The notes under the pieces were generated by a model. It had not been told where the DNA came from. It ran no database searches and was given only the letters and a program-made list of their open reading frames with translations. A stretch of 64,000 nucleotides of DNA from Lewinella sp038528965 (GTDB taxonomy: Bacteria > Bacteroidota > Bacteroidia > Chitinophagales > Saprospiraceae): contig JBCBEC010000024.1 in assembly GCA_038528965.1 (NCBI GenBank), positions 1 through 64,000 on the forward strand, in the 5' to 3' direction. Each line of letters begins with the position of its first letter. The first letter of the stretch is position 1. Both the position numbers and the translations under genes were made by a program. Shown here in pieces: positions 50,363-59,557 of the stretch.

Positions 50363-52101
50363 GCCTGCGGGTTTTCCTCGGCTAACAAGCTATCAATTTC
50401 TTCCTTGATGAACTGCCCGAGCTGGTTGACGTAGCTGCGTGAAAAGCTAAACTCGATACCCGCCGCCTGGTAGATATCTCGAATACTTCTGGTGTACCCC
50501 AGGCGTAAGGCCGTGCGATAGCGCTCAACGGTCTGTGCTGGGTGCTGACGGTACTGCTTCCAGATGGCTATAGCTCCAAGTTGAGCAATGCCATATTCGA
50601 TGTAGTAGAACGGCACCTCAAATAAGTGCAGCTGCTTGTGCCACAGATGCGTTTCGTATTCTTCCAGATCCTGGTGGTTGATGTGCGATGAGTTAAACTC
50701 CCGGAAACAACTCAACCAAGTTGCTTTGCGTTGCTGCTGCGAATGCCCCGGATGCGTATACACCCAGTGCTGAAACTTATCGATAGTGGCAATCCAAGGC
50801 AGTACCTTAAGCACGTTTTCTAGTTGCTGTAAGCGCGCACGACGTAGCGCAGCTTCATCTTCAAAGAAAACATCCCAATGGTCCATGGTGAGCAATTCCA
50901 TGCTCATAGCGGCCAGCTCAGCCACCTCTGAAGGTACACGGCGGGTAAAGCTCAGTGGCAAATCGCGCGTGAGGTAGGAATGAACCGCGTGGCCACACTC
51001 ATGCAGCAAGGTGCGCATATCGCCAAGTGAGCGGCTAGCATTCATAAAAATGAACGGTACTCCGGTAAGGAGAAGAGGCATATTGTAGCCACCTGGCCGT
51101 TTGCCGGGGCGGGAATCCAGGTCAAGGTGCCCCATCTCACGCATCTGGCGCAGTACATCGCCAAATTGGGGATGTACCCGCTGTAAACACACACTGGCCT
51201 TTTGGACCAAATCATCCATATTCTTAAACGGACGCAAGGGAGATTGCCCACTAGTATCAACGTGTAAATCCCAGGGGCGTAGTTCTGAAAGTCCTAGCCC
51301 TTCCTTACGATGTGCATAGAGTTGATCTACCAATGGTAGAATCTCGTCGCGAATAGAATCGTGAAAATCGGTACAATCCTGCGGGCTATAATCAAAACGC
51401 CCAAGCTTACGGAACCGGTAGTCTCGGAAATTAGAGAAACCAGCATTCTGCGCAATCTCGTGGCGCTTAGCTAGCAACTGATCGTAAAGGCTTTCCAGGT
51501 TGTCGGCATCTTGCAAGATGCGACGGTTGATTTTATGATAAACTTGCTCGCGGTAAACGCGATCTGGTTCCTCCAACAGTGCTCCTGCCTTTTGCAGAGT
51601 GAGATTCACCTCGTTAATGCCCACGGTCATTTCCGAAAAGATTTTACCGTGCTGTTTACTCTCCAGTTGTACCTCCGTCTCCAGGGTTACATTTTCCTCA
51701 CGAAACAACTCCACCAGATTCTTGATGGCACGCAGATAGATACCAAAACGCGTAGGATCTAATTGATCGCGCAACGGATGATTAACTAGCTTAGAATTGA
51801 GTTGAAAGGTATAATCAGCGATACTGGGGGAAAGTTCCTTAATAGCGTACTGGTAACTTTCCTGCGCTTGCTCGTCGTTACTGTTACAGGAAATATTGAT
51901 ATAGCGCCAGGCGAAAGATTCACTAACAAAGGCATCTAGTTCACTGCGGTCTAGCAACCAATTCTCTAATTCGGTGAGCGAAAAAAGTTTACGTTGTAAT
52001 AGCTCCTCGTAGAATGGCTGTAACCGCTCCCATACCGTCAGCTTGAACCTGACAGGCAGATAATTCCTTCGCCTTGCGCGCGGGAGTGCGGTTGCTCTCA
52101 T
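50359..52101 (-). CDS. M3 family oligoendopeptidase
   Basis: 580 residues from the ATG at 52101; an in-frame ATG at 52161 would add 20 Arg-rich residues of doubtful value. Zinc metallopeptidase with the HExGH motif in TLLHECGHAVHSYL and the third ligand Glu downstream (PSEVAELAAMSMEL). Resembles PepF/M3 oligopeptidases that cut short peptides in the cytosol. Convergent with the unknown gene at 49622 (stops share CTAG) and close to DUF5606 on the same strand. Confidence 0.9.
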   Translation of the reverse strand: MRATALPRARRRNYLPVRFKLTVWERLQPFYEELLQRKLFSLTELENWLLDRSELDAFVSESFAWRYINISCNSNDEQAQESYQYAIKELSPSIADYTFQLNSKLVNHPLRDQLDPTRFGIYLRAIKNLVELFREENVTLETEVQLESKQHGKIFSEMTVGINEVNLTLQKAGALLEEPDRVYREQVYHKINRRILQDADNLESLYDQLLAKRHEIAQNAGFSNFRDYRFRKLGRFDYSPQDCTDFHDSIRDEILPLVDQLYAHRKEGLGLSELRPWDLHVDTSGQSPLRPFKNMDDLVQKASVCLQRVHPQFGDVLRQMREMGHLDLDSRPGKRPGGYNMPLLLTGVPFIFMNASRSLGDMRTLLHECGHAVHSYLTRDLPLSFTRRVPSEVAELAAMSMELLTMDHWDVFFEDEAALRRARLQQLENVLKVLPWIATIDKFQHWVYTHPGHSQQQRKATWLSCFREFNSSHINHQDLEEYETHLWHKQLHLFEVPFYYIEYGIAQLGAIAIWKQYRQHPAQTVERYRTALRLGYTRSIRDIYQAAGIEFSFSRSYVNQLGQFIKEEIDSLLAEENPQA

Positions 52102-52180
52102 AAGAATGACTTGTTGTCGTCGGAGAGGACTAGGCCTCTCTCTTTTAACTGTCAACCGCAACGGTAGGTAGCTTTTAAAA

Positions 52181-52585
52181 TTACTCTTCCTCTTCCGTTT
52201 CGGCTAACAGCCCGTTTTCCTTTAAACTGTTAAACCACTTGATGACTTTTTTTACGTCACCTGGGTACACGCGATCAGGGTCATAATTGGGTAGTACATC
52301 AGCAAAGTAATCATAGAGTTCATCATTCTTTGCGTTGGTAGCTACCGGTGGTCGATCGTCATATTGATCGCGCATGTTACGAAACACGTTTGCCAATTCT
52401 ACCGAATCTCCATCATCTGTAAATATGGCAATGGAGCCAAGCGGAGTGAATTGGTGCTTGCGGGCACTAACGAAACGTCGTTTCCCCGTTTCCAGATCTT
52501 CTACAATCAGGCCGTTACTACGGTTGGCCGCCATTCGGTACAGGCCGGGCAAACCACTAACGGCAATCAGATCTTCCAGATTCAT
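52181..52585 (-). CDS. DUF5606 protein
   Basis: 134 residues from the ATG at 52585 (MNLEDLIAVSGLPGLYRM), which matches the usual family start; the frame is open to 52612. The N-terminal half is beta-rich (LIVEDLETGKRRFVSARKHQFTPLGSIAIFTDD) and the C-terminal half helical (DELYDYFADVLPNYDPDRVYPGDVKKVIKWFN). Highly conserved in Bacteroidota, function unknown. A TACTTTTG box (minus, 52617-52610) lies 25 bp before the start. Confidence 0.83.
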   Translation of the reverse strand: MNLEDLIAVSGLPGLYRMAANRSNGLIVEDLETGKRRFVSARKHQFTPLGSIAIFTDDGDSVELANVFRNMRDQYDDRPPVATNAKNDELYDYFADVLPNYDPDRVYPGDVKKVIKWFNSLKENGLLAETEEEE

Positions 52586-52609
52586 ACAGTTGCGATTTTT
52601 TCTGAGCCA

Positions 52610-52617
52610 CAAAAGTA
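52610..52617 (-). promoter_or_regulatory. -7 box of DUF5606 gene
   Basis: TACTTTTG on the minus strand, perfect TAnnTTTG, with no clear TTG partner at the standard distance. Confidence 0.5.
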
Positions 52618-52947
52618 CAAACTATACCGACGCTGGGAAGAGTTTAGGGAATCAAACTCAATTCAAAGCCGTATAGGTACCGTTGGACTTACAAATGAAC
52701 ATCCCAACATACTGAACAGCACGGTTGACCTGAAAATCCGGAACCAAAAAGTAGGTATTTAGAAGGGTATAAAACCGGGCGAGTGGCTTTATTCATTAAC
52801 TCTCAAAGCTCACTCAAATGTACGCCTTTTTGGCTAAAGCCGAAATATTTGCTTTACCAAAATGCGTTTTCGACCGTATTCTAAGCAATTAGCACCTCAA
52901 TTTACTCCAAACACGCCTTTTACCGTCCCAAAAGCACGCTTTTTTGC
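52618..52947. other. Intergenic region
   Basis: 330 bp between the DUF5606 and E1 genes, both on the minus strand. I saw no gene, no terminator with a U-run and no repeat family member. It is moderately AT-rich. Confidence 0.5.
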
Positions 52948-54939
52948 CTAATAAGCCAGAAGGGCCTGAATTTGCTTACGGAGGCGCTCTTGCGGTAAAA
53001 ATTGAGCTTCCAGATCACCGGCAAAAGGCACCGGAGTATCCAGGGCAGCAGCCCTTAAAATAGGTGCATCGAGATGTTCGAAGCAATGCTCGCCAATGTA
53101 GGCGGCCAGCTCAGCAGCAACACCTCCGGTCATTGTAGCTTCGTGCAATAAGAGCACCCGATTGGTCTTTTGCACCGTTTGGGCAATCGCCTCATAATCC
53201 AACGGCAAAAGCGTACGCAGATCAAGCACTTCAGCATCTACTTGCAACTCTTCCGCTGCGGCTAGTGCCCAGTGCACACCCATTCCGTAGGTAATGATAG
53301 ACAGTTCCTTACCCTCACGGGCTATTCGTGCCTTACCAATCTCGGTGGTATAGTAGTCCTCTGGCACGTCTCCCGAGAGTTTACGATACAGGGCTTTGTG
53401 CTCAAAGAACATGACGGGGTTAGGATCATCCAAGGCCGCCAGGAGTAAACCTTTCGCATCTTCTGGTGTAGAAGGATAAACAATTTTCAAGCCCGGCGTA
53501 TGGAAAAACCAAGCCTCATTGGATTGGCTGTGGTAAGGCCCTGCTCCTACTCCACCACCAGTAGGCATACGTACTACAACATCGGCCTGCTGGCCCCAAC
53601 GGTAATGGATTTTAGCGAGATTATTGACGATCTGGTTAAAGCCAACACTGACGAAATCTGCAAATTGCATTTCCACCATGGCTTTCCAGCCTTTGATACT
53701 CAGCCCTAGCCCAATACCCAAGATTGCACTCTCACAAAGTGGCGTATTCCTTACCCGATCTTTGCCAAAAGCATCAACAAAACCATCGGTGATTTTGAAA
53801 ACGCCACCATAATCAGCAATATCTTGCCCCATCAGCACCAATTTATCGTGGCGTTCCATGCCTTGCCGTAATCCCTGACTAACAGCGTCCACAAAGCGCA
53901 GCTCTTGCGTGCTCCCACTGGGTGCTACTATGGCATTGGTAGAAGGTGCATAAATATCACCCGTCTCCCGCTCCAGATTAGCTTCTACCGGGGGTTCAGC
54001 GTACGCTTTTTCTAACCCTTCCTCGATTTCCGCTTTGATCTTGGCCCGCAGCTGTTCCACCTTCTTCTTCGTGAGCACTTTTTGCGCTAGCAGAAAGTGC
54101 TCAAAGTTCTCCAGTGGATCCCGCTTACCCCATTCATCAAAATGGTGCTGCGGCACGTACTTGGTACCAGATGCTTCCTCGTGGCCCCGCATGCGGAAGG
54201 TGCGGCACTCTACCAGTACGGGCTCCGGATTTTCGCGCAAGTCCGCGGCTAATTTTCGGATCGTACTATAGACTTCCAGAATGTTATTACCATCAATGAT
54301 CACCGAGCGCATCCCATAACCCGCCCCACGATCAGCCAGGTTTTCGCAGCGGTATTGCTCACTCACCGGTGTGGAGAGGCCATACCCATTGTTTTCGATG
54401 ATAAAAATGACGGGTAGTTGCCAAACGGCAGCGGTATTGAGTGCTTCGTGAAAATCACCTTCGCTGGTACCTCCTTCGCCGGTAAAGGCCAAAGAAACAC
54501 GACCTTCCTGACCTAGTTTGTTAGCTAGAGCAACTCCGGAAGCCAGGGCCAATTGTGGTCCCAAGTGGCTAATCATCCCCACGATGTGATGTTCTGGTGC
54601 ACCAAAATGGAAAGAACGATCACGGCCCTTGGTATAACCGCTGGCTTTCCCTTGCCACTGGGCAAACAGGCGTTCTAGTGGCAAGCGCCGGGTGGTGAAC
54701 ACTCCCAGGTTACGGTGCATAGTGAAGATGAATTCATCATCCAACAAAGCATTTGTAGCTCCGACGCTAATGGCTTCCTGCCCAATGCCAGAAAACCATT
54801 TACTAATCCGGCCTTGGCGTAGTAGGATCAGCATTTTCTCCTCAATCATTCGAGGACGGAGTAGGTCTTCGTAGAGCTTTAGCTGGGTCGCTTTGGTTAC
54901 GCCCTTCTTATCATATTGCATTGCGGTGGTGGTAGCCAT
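52948..54939 (-). CDS. Fused 2-oxo acid dehydrogenase E1 (alpha and beta in one chain)
   Basis: 663 residues. Alpha part about 1-330: GRISKWFSGIGQEAISVGA, then the TPP-binding GEGGTSEGDFHEALNTA ... IIENN. Beta part about 345-663: QDIADYGGVFKITDGF and VVRMPTGGGVGAGPYHSQSNEAWF, ending in the transketolase C-terminal domain. Decarboxylates a branched-chain 2-oxo acid or pyruvate and passes the acyl group to E2 lipoate. Fused E1 is common in Bacteroidota. Its own E2 is not next to it. The start at 54939 follows a TACCTTTG box at 55043-55036. Confidence 0.87.
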   Translation of the reverse strand: MATTTAMQYDKKGVTKATQLKLYEDLLRPRMIEEKMLILLRQGRISKWFSGIGQEAISVGATNALLDDEFIFTMHRNLGVFTTRRLPLERLFAQWQGKASGYTKGRDRSFHFGAPEHHIVGMISHLGPQLALASGVALANKLGQEGRVSLAFTGEGGTSEGDFHEALNTAAVWQLPVIFIIENNGYGLSTPVSEQYRCENLADRGAGYGMRSVIIDGNNILEVYSTIRKLAADLRENPEPVLVECRTFRMRGHEEASGTKYVPQHHFDEWGKRDPLENFEHFLLAQKVLTKKKVEQLRAKIKAEIEEGLEKAYAEPPVEANLERETGDIYAPSTNAIVAPSGSTQELRFVDAVSQGLRQGMERHDKLVLMGQDIADYGGVFKITDGFVDAFGKDRVRNTPLCESAILGIGLGLSIKGWKAMVEMQFADFVSVGFNQIVNNLAKIHYRWGQQADVVVRMPTGGGVGAGPYHSQSNEAWFFHTPGLKIVYPSTPEDAKGLLLAALDDPNPVMFFEHKALYRKLSGDVPEDYYTTEIGKARIAREGKELSIITYGMGVHWALAAAEELQVDAEVLDLRTLLPLDYEAIAQTVQKTNRVLLLHEATMTGGVAAELAAYIGEHCFEHLDAPILRAAALDTPVPFAGDLEAQFLPQERLRKQIQALLAY

Positions 54940-55290
54940 AATTTGGTTCCTTCTGTTCGCCTATCATCACTTACTTAGGACTGGTGAATCACACGACTGG
55001 CCCTAAGCGGGGTGGTTTTGAAATAATTGCCAGGGCAAAGGTAAAAGTCCTCCCGAATTGGGATAAGGATCAACCTACTTTTTGTCGGTGATCACCGAAA
55101 AGTTTGTATTATTAACGTGAGGTTTGATCAAACAAACCGATGCCAGTGCCTGGGGACTATTAACCTCACCCGGTAGAAAGTAGACGGTAAAAGGTAGAAG
55201 GAAGCAGATCTCTTTCTACCTTTTACTTTCTACATTAGTCCAAAAGTATATCTGGGCAAATTGGAACAACCATTATCTGAACGATCTACT
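54940..55290. other. Intergenic region with palindrome and inverted repeat
   Basis: 351 bp. Contains the E1 -7 box (55036-55043), a perfect 12-bp palindrome CGGTGATCACCG (55086-55097), and an inverted repeat with arms 55173-55199 and 55214-55233 (GTAGAAAGTA against its complement, with a 7-nt bulge). No gene. Confidence 0.6.
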
Positions 55291-55731
55291 ATGCAAGTAT
55301 CTGAACAGCGCCGTGAAATCTTACGGAAACTTGGCTTTTTATCGCTCGGCACTACCATGGGCGGTTTTGCTTGGGGCAAACCCGTAGATCACACCCTCCA
55401 TCTTCGCCCAATAGCTCCCAGTAAACCCATACTACAGAAGAAGATTACCGGCATTGTTTTGGGAGCCGGCAACCGGGGTAATGTGTACGGTAATTATACT
55501 GATTTCCGGACTGGTGAGCAGGAGAAATGGAATGTACACGAAAACACCGAGCTCGATTCGGGCCACGGTGGTGGCGACTGGGGCCTACTCCGCGATTGGC
55601 TACAGGCTGTTGATCAGCAAGATGCCAACGTACTAACCTCTACCTTGGCAGCATCCATGGAAAGCCACCTAATGGGTTTCATGGCTGAGCGCAGTCGGCA
55701 CGAACGCCAGGTGAAACGTATCATGCTGTAG
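55291..55731 (+). pseudogene. Internally deleted Gfo/Idh/MocA oxidoreductase
   Basis: 146 codons, uninterrupted, but only the ends of a normally 430-460-residue oxidoreductase remain. Residues 1-75: a Tat-like signal (SEQRREILRKLGFLSLGTT) and the Rossmann start ITGIVLGAGNRGNVYGNY. Then the frame jumps to the family's C-terminal sequence TDFRTGEQEKWNV, SGHGGGDWGLLRDWLQAV and LTSTLAASMESHLMGFMAERSRHE. The catalytic core and most of the NAD-binding domain are gone. The deletion is in frame, so a short secreted protein could be made. The intact paralogue follows at 55791. Confidence 0.75.
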
Positions 55732-55790
55732 CCAATGTTGCAATATGTATCCACACAAACCACAACATCAAAACACGATCATCAATCAAT

Positions 55791-56945
55791 ATGAGCAAAA
55801 GAAAAATTAGAATGGGCATGGTAGGCGGTGGCCGCGGTGCCTTTATTGGAGCAGTACACCGGATGGCCGCAGCACTGGACGGTCAAATAGAGCTGGTGTG
55901 TGGTGCCTTTAGCAGTAACCCAGAGCGATCCAAGTTATCCGGCGAAGACTTTTACCTGGCTCCGGATCGCGTTTACGGTTCGTACACCGAGATGATTGAA
56001 AAAGAAAAAGCACTACCCGAAGGCGAACGAATGGACTTTGTCTCCATTGTCACCCCCAACCATGTGCATTATGGTCCAGCCAAGATGGCGCTGGAGAATG
56101 GCTTTCATGTAGTCTGCGATAAGCCGCTTTGCTTTAGCATGGAGGAGGCGCACGAGTTGGTCGCTCTAGTAAAAGAAACCGGACTGATCTTTGCGCTTAC
56201 TCATAACTATACGGGTTACCCGATGGTGAAACAGGCAAAAGCCATGATCCAAAACGGTGAACTAGGGGAGATTCGTAAGGTTGTCGTGGAATACCCCCAG
56301 GGCTGGCTCAGCACCAAACTGGAGGATAGTGATCAAAAACAAGCCGACTGGCGTACCGATCCCAAACGCTCTGGTATAGCGGGTGCAATGGGAGATATTG
56401 GCACCCACGCCGAAAACCTGGCCGAATACATCACCGGCCTCCAGATCACTGAACTCTGCGCTGACCTCACCGCTTTTGTCCCGGGGCGTGCGCTAGACGA
56501 CGACGGAAATGTATTGCTTCGCTTTAATAATGGTGCCAAAGGTATCCTACACGCCAGCCAGATCAGCGCCGGAGAGGAAAATGACCTCAACATCCGAGTT
56601 TACGGTACCAAGGGTGGCTTTCATTGGCGGCAAATGGAACCCAATACGTTAACTACAAGGTGGCTTGACCGCCCAGTAGAAGTACGCCGAACAGGAGTAG
56701 GTGAGCTCTCCCCTGCTGCCCAGGCACATACCCGAATTCCTGCGGGACACCCGGAAGGCTATTTGGAAGCGTTTGCCAATATTTATCGCAACTTTGCGCA
56801 CTGCGTCCAAGCCCGTTTAGCTGGCGAAACACCTGATCCGCTGCTAAGTGATTTTCCAACGGTAGAAGATGGATTACGCGGTATGCAGTTCATCGAAAAG
56901 GTCGTAGCTTCCAGCCAAAGTGCGGAGAAGTGGACGAAGATGTAG
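55791..56945 (+). CDS. Gfo/Idh/MocA family oxidoreductase
   Basis: 384 residues. N-terminal NAD(P)-binding Rossmann fold (IRMGMVGGGRGAFIGAVHR), the conserved EKP-equivalent (VVCDKPLCFSMEEA), and the C-terminal alpha/beta domain with AGAMGDIGTHAENLAEYITG. Oxidises or epimerises a sugar or inositol-like substrate. No signal peptide, so cytosolic. Lies between a broken paralogue and a sugar isomerase, in a sugar-catabolism neighbourhood. Confidence 0.87.
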   Translation: MSKRKIRMGMVGGGRGAFIGAVHRMAAALDGQIELVCGAFSSNPERSKLSGEDFYLAPDRVYGSYTEMIEKEKALPEGERMDFVSIVTPNHVHYGPAKMALENGFHVVCDKPLCFSMEEAHELVALVKETGLIFALTHNYTGYPMVKQAKAMIQNGELGEIRKVVVEYPQGWLSTKLEDSDQKQADWRTDPKRSGIAGAMGDIGTHAENLAEYITGLQITELCADLTAFVPGRALDDDGNVLLRFNNGAKGILHASQISAGEENDLNIRVYGTKGGFHWRQMEPNTLTTRWLDRPVEVRRTGVGELSPAAQAHTRIPAGHPEGYLEAFANIYRNFAHCVQARLAGETPDPLLSDFPTVEDGLRGMQFIEKVVASSQSAEKWTKM

Positions 56946-57278
56946 GACTTGATTTTGAACCACCTTAGTCACCTAAGAACACCAAAGGATGAAGCCTAGA
57001 GAGGTTTCCTTTCACCACTTTGATCTATAGCGCTAATATCATGTTCGTTTTGAACCATATAAGACATATAAGGACACATAAGGGTGATTTCAATTACCTC
57101 AACTAACTCCACTAACTTACCATTAAACCAACTCCGGTCGCCGTAGCTTTAGCGCCACGCCTGCCAAAATACCATAGTACGACGGGCAAGGTAGGAGGCC
57201 AACTAAATCAACCAATTCAACCAACCTCGGCCGCCGTAGCTTTAGCGTAGGAGGCCTAACCAATTCAACTATTTAATC
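56946..57278. repeat. Intergenic repeat block (D)
   Basis: 333 bp without a gene. Left: two copies of the AACCAC-TTAGTCAC-TAAGAACAC word (56958-56985 and 57051-57082). Right: CAACTAAATCAACCAATTC words and two copies of CGCCGTAGCTTTAGCG (57139-57154 and 57232-57247), the same vocabulary as in blocks A, B and C. Confidence 0.75.
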
Positions 57279-58334
57279 ATGAAAACCATCAAAGGCCCCG
57301 CCGTATTTCTGGCTCAATTTATGGGCGACGAAGCCCCTTTTAATAGTTTAGACAATATTTGCCAGTGGGCAGCTGGATTAGGGTATAAGGGTATACAGAT
57401 ACCGACCTGGGAAGATCGCTTGATTGACTTGGAAAAGGCAGCGACCAGCAAGACGTATGCCGATGAACTGAAAGGCAGAATTGCCGAGCATGGCCTAACT
57501 ATCACCGAGCTGAGTACGCATCTGCAAGGGCAACTAGTAGCCGTACACCCGGCATACGATAGTATGTTTGACACCTTCGCGCCGGAAGAAGTACACGGCA
57601 AGCCACAGGCACGAACCGAGTGGGCGGTGCAGCAAATGAAGTGGGCGGCGCAGGCCAGTCGTAACCTGGGTCTGGATTCGCACGTGAGCTTTAGTGGTGC
57701 GCTGCTTTGGCCATTTATGTATCCCTGGCCCCAGCGGCCGGCGGGACTAGTGGAAGAAGGTTTTGGTGAACTGGGTAAGCGCTGGAAGCCCATCCTGGAT
57801 GCCTACGAAGACGCGGGCGTAAACTTGGGTTACGAACTGCACCCCGGCGAAGATTTGCACGACGGTATTTCCTTTGAGCTTTTCCTGGAGGCAGTAGATG
57901 GACACCCGCGGGCGGGCATCAACTACGATCCGAGCCACTTTATCCTGCAAGGTTTGGACTACCTCTCCTTTATCGACATTTATCATGAGCGCATCTTTGC
58001 CTTCCACGTAAAGGATGCGGAGTTTAACCCTACCGGAAAGCAAGGTGTCTACGGTGGCTACCAGGGTTGGAAAGAACGAGCTGGTCGCTTTCGTTCATTA
58101 GGCGATGGTCAGGTAGACTTCAAGGGCATCTTCAGTCGCTTATCCCAGTACGGCTATGATGGCTGGGCTGTGATGGAATGGGAATGCTGCATTAAGAGCC
58201 CGGAGCAGGGCGCGCGTGAAGGGGCGCCCTTCATCCAAAGTCACATCATTGAAGTAACCGAGAAAGCTTTTGATGATTTCGCGGGTGGAGAAACTGACCG
58301 GGAAGAGAATCGGCGAATTCTAGGTCTGGATTAG
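57279..58334 (+). CDS. Sugar phosphate isomerase/epimerase (AP endonuclease 2 type TIM barrel)
   Basis: 351 residues, AP_endonuc_2/IolE-like TIM barrel. Metal-ligand residues are seen in NLGYELHPGEDLHDG, GINYDPSHFILQG, AFHVKDAEFNP and AVMEWECCIKS. No signal peptide. Would isomerise or dehydrate a sugar or inositol derivative, matching the Gfo/Idh/MocA neighbour. Its last five codons overlap the end of the convergent Ada gene by 15 bp. Confidence 0.85.
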   Translation: MKTIKGPAVFLAQFMGDEAPFNSLDNICQWAAGLGYKGIQIPTWEDRLIDLEKAATSKTYADELKGRIAEHGLTITELSTHLQGQLVAVHPAYDSMFDTFAPEEVHGKPQARTEWAVQQMKWAAQASRNLGLDSHVSFSGALLWPFMYPWPQRPAGLVEEGFGELGKRWKPILDAYEDAGVNLGYELHPGEDLHDGISFELFLEAVDGHPRAGINYDPSHFILQGLDYLSFIDIYHERIFAFHVKDAEFNPTGKQGVYGGYQGWKERAGRFRSLGDGQVDFKGIFSRLSQYGYDGWAVMEWECCIKSPEQGAREGAPFIQSHIIEVTEKAFDDFAGGETDREENRRILGLD

Positions 58335-59384
58335 ATGACCAACATTCTTCCGCTCCATATCCAACAACCACTGCTTACGCGCCAAGCCGCCGCCATAACC
58401 CGTGAGGCTACCATCACTACCAAGAACGCGGTGGCAAGGAATGACAATGGCTACCCGGTTGTGCCCATTAGCGGAGGCTACTGCTCGAACGGCCTTCGGG
58501 TTGCCAATTCTTTGGGCCTGCTGTAGATAAGAGCGGGTTTCCCCGTAAGGGATTGTCACGAGCTCATCCCAAACCAGTTGTCGGAAAGGCGTAGTAGGCG
58601 TATGCAATGCTACCGCAAAATATTGGCGCTGCCCGGAAAAATATTCTTGCAGTTCCCGCTCTATTTGCTCTAAATGTGGATTAAGACCGGGGAGGATTAC
58701 CGCGTTAAGGCGCTTGCGCAAATCCTTAAACTCCGTTTCTAACATGCGACGATCGGTAAACTCCAGCAGACAAATACCCTCATCCGTAGCACAGGCGTAC
58801 ATGGGGCCGAGCGGCGTAGTGAGGCGATGAATATGGATGACTCTTTTGCCCGCATTCTCGGTAGGGCTACCGGCAAAAACTTTACGGAAGCGCTCATTGA
58901 AACCACTCAAGGATTCGAAGCCGTGACCATAGGCCGCATCCGTTACTCGTTGACCTTGGTGAATGTGGTAGTAGGCACTATTGAGCCGCATCATGCGCTG
59001 GTAGGCCTGAAAGGTCATATTGTGATGCTTCTTGAACCAGCGGCGGAATTGAGCAGGCTCCAGGCCCCGTTGGCGGAGGTCCGCATCTTTGATTTTCAAT
59101 TCAGGATCGGTGCGGAGATCCGCTAGTACTTCAGCAATAAACGGAGGTGTAAGGCCCAAGTCTTCCAACGGACGACAGCGCTTGCAGGGGCGGTAGCCGT
59201 GCTGGATCGCCTCTTGGGTAGTCGCAAAAAACTCTACATTTTCGGGCTTGGGCTTGCGGGCTGTACAGGTGGGGCGGCAGAAGATACCAGTGGTTTTGAC
59301 CGCCGTAAAAAATAAGCCTTCGTAGCTCGAATCCTTACGGACAATGGCGTCGTACTGCTCCTGAAAAGTCATAGTTCTTATCAT
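58320..59384 (-). CDS. ada: Bifunctional Ada: transcriptional activator and DNA repair methyltransferase
   Basis: 354 residues with all three parts: Ada zinc domain (GIFCRPTCTARKPKPENV and YRPCKRCRPLED with four Cys), AraC-type HTH (about 85-170) and the O6-methylguanine methyltransferase with acceptor Cys in IVIPCHRVLGSDGS. It repairs alkylated DNA and, when methylated on the zinc domain Cys, activates its own regulon. A TACCTTTG -7 box (minus, 59398-59391) precedes it. Overlaps the isomerase gene end by 15 bp. Confidence 0.93.
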   Translation of the reverse strand: MIRTMTFQEQYDAIVRKDSSYEGLFFTAVKTTGIFCRPTCTARKPKPENVEFFATTQEAIQHGYRPCKRCRPLEDLGLTPPFIAEVLADLRTDPELKIKDADLRQRGLEPAQFRRWFKKHHNMTFQAYQRMMRLNSAYYHIHQGQRVTDAAYGHGFESLSGFNERFRKVFAGSPTENAGKRVIHIHRLTTPLGPMYACATDEGICLLEFTDRRMLETEFKDLRKRLNAVILPGLNPHLEQIERELQEYFSGQRQYFAVALHTPTTPFRQLVWDELVTIPYGETRSYLQQAQRIGNPKAVRAVASANGHNRVAIVIPCHRVLGSDGSLTGYGGGLARKQWLLDMERKNVGHLIQT

Positions 59385-59439
59385 TTGCTACAAAGGTAGC
59401 TTCACCACCTCGCCTATACTACCGAAAATTGAACAAGCA

Positions 59440-59557
59440 TGTTTTGAATTAGAATTAACGTTAGAATTGGAATTAGAATATGCTGTGGGTTAATTGATTA
59501 AACTAGGTCGTCAATCAATTAACTCAACTAAATTCACTAACCAACTAATTCAACTGT
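59440..59557. repeat. Intergenic repeat block (E)
   Basis: Between the Ada start and the ABC permease end. Made of GAATTAGAATTAACG words on the left and CAACTAAATTCACTAACC words on the right, in the vocabulary of blocks A-D. No gene. Confidence 0.7.
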
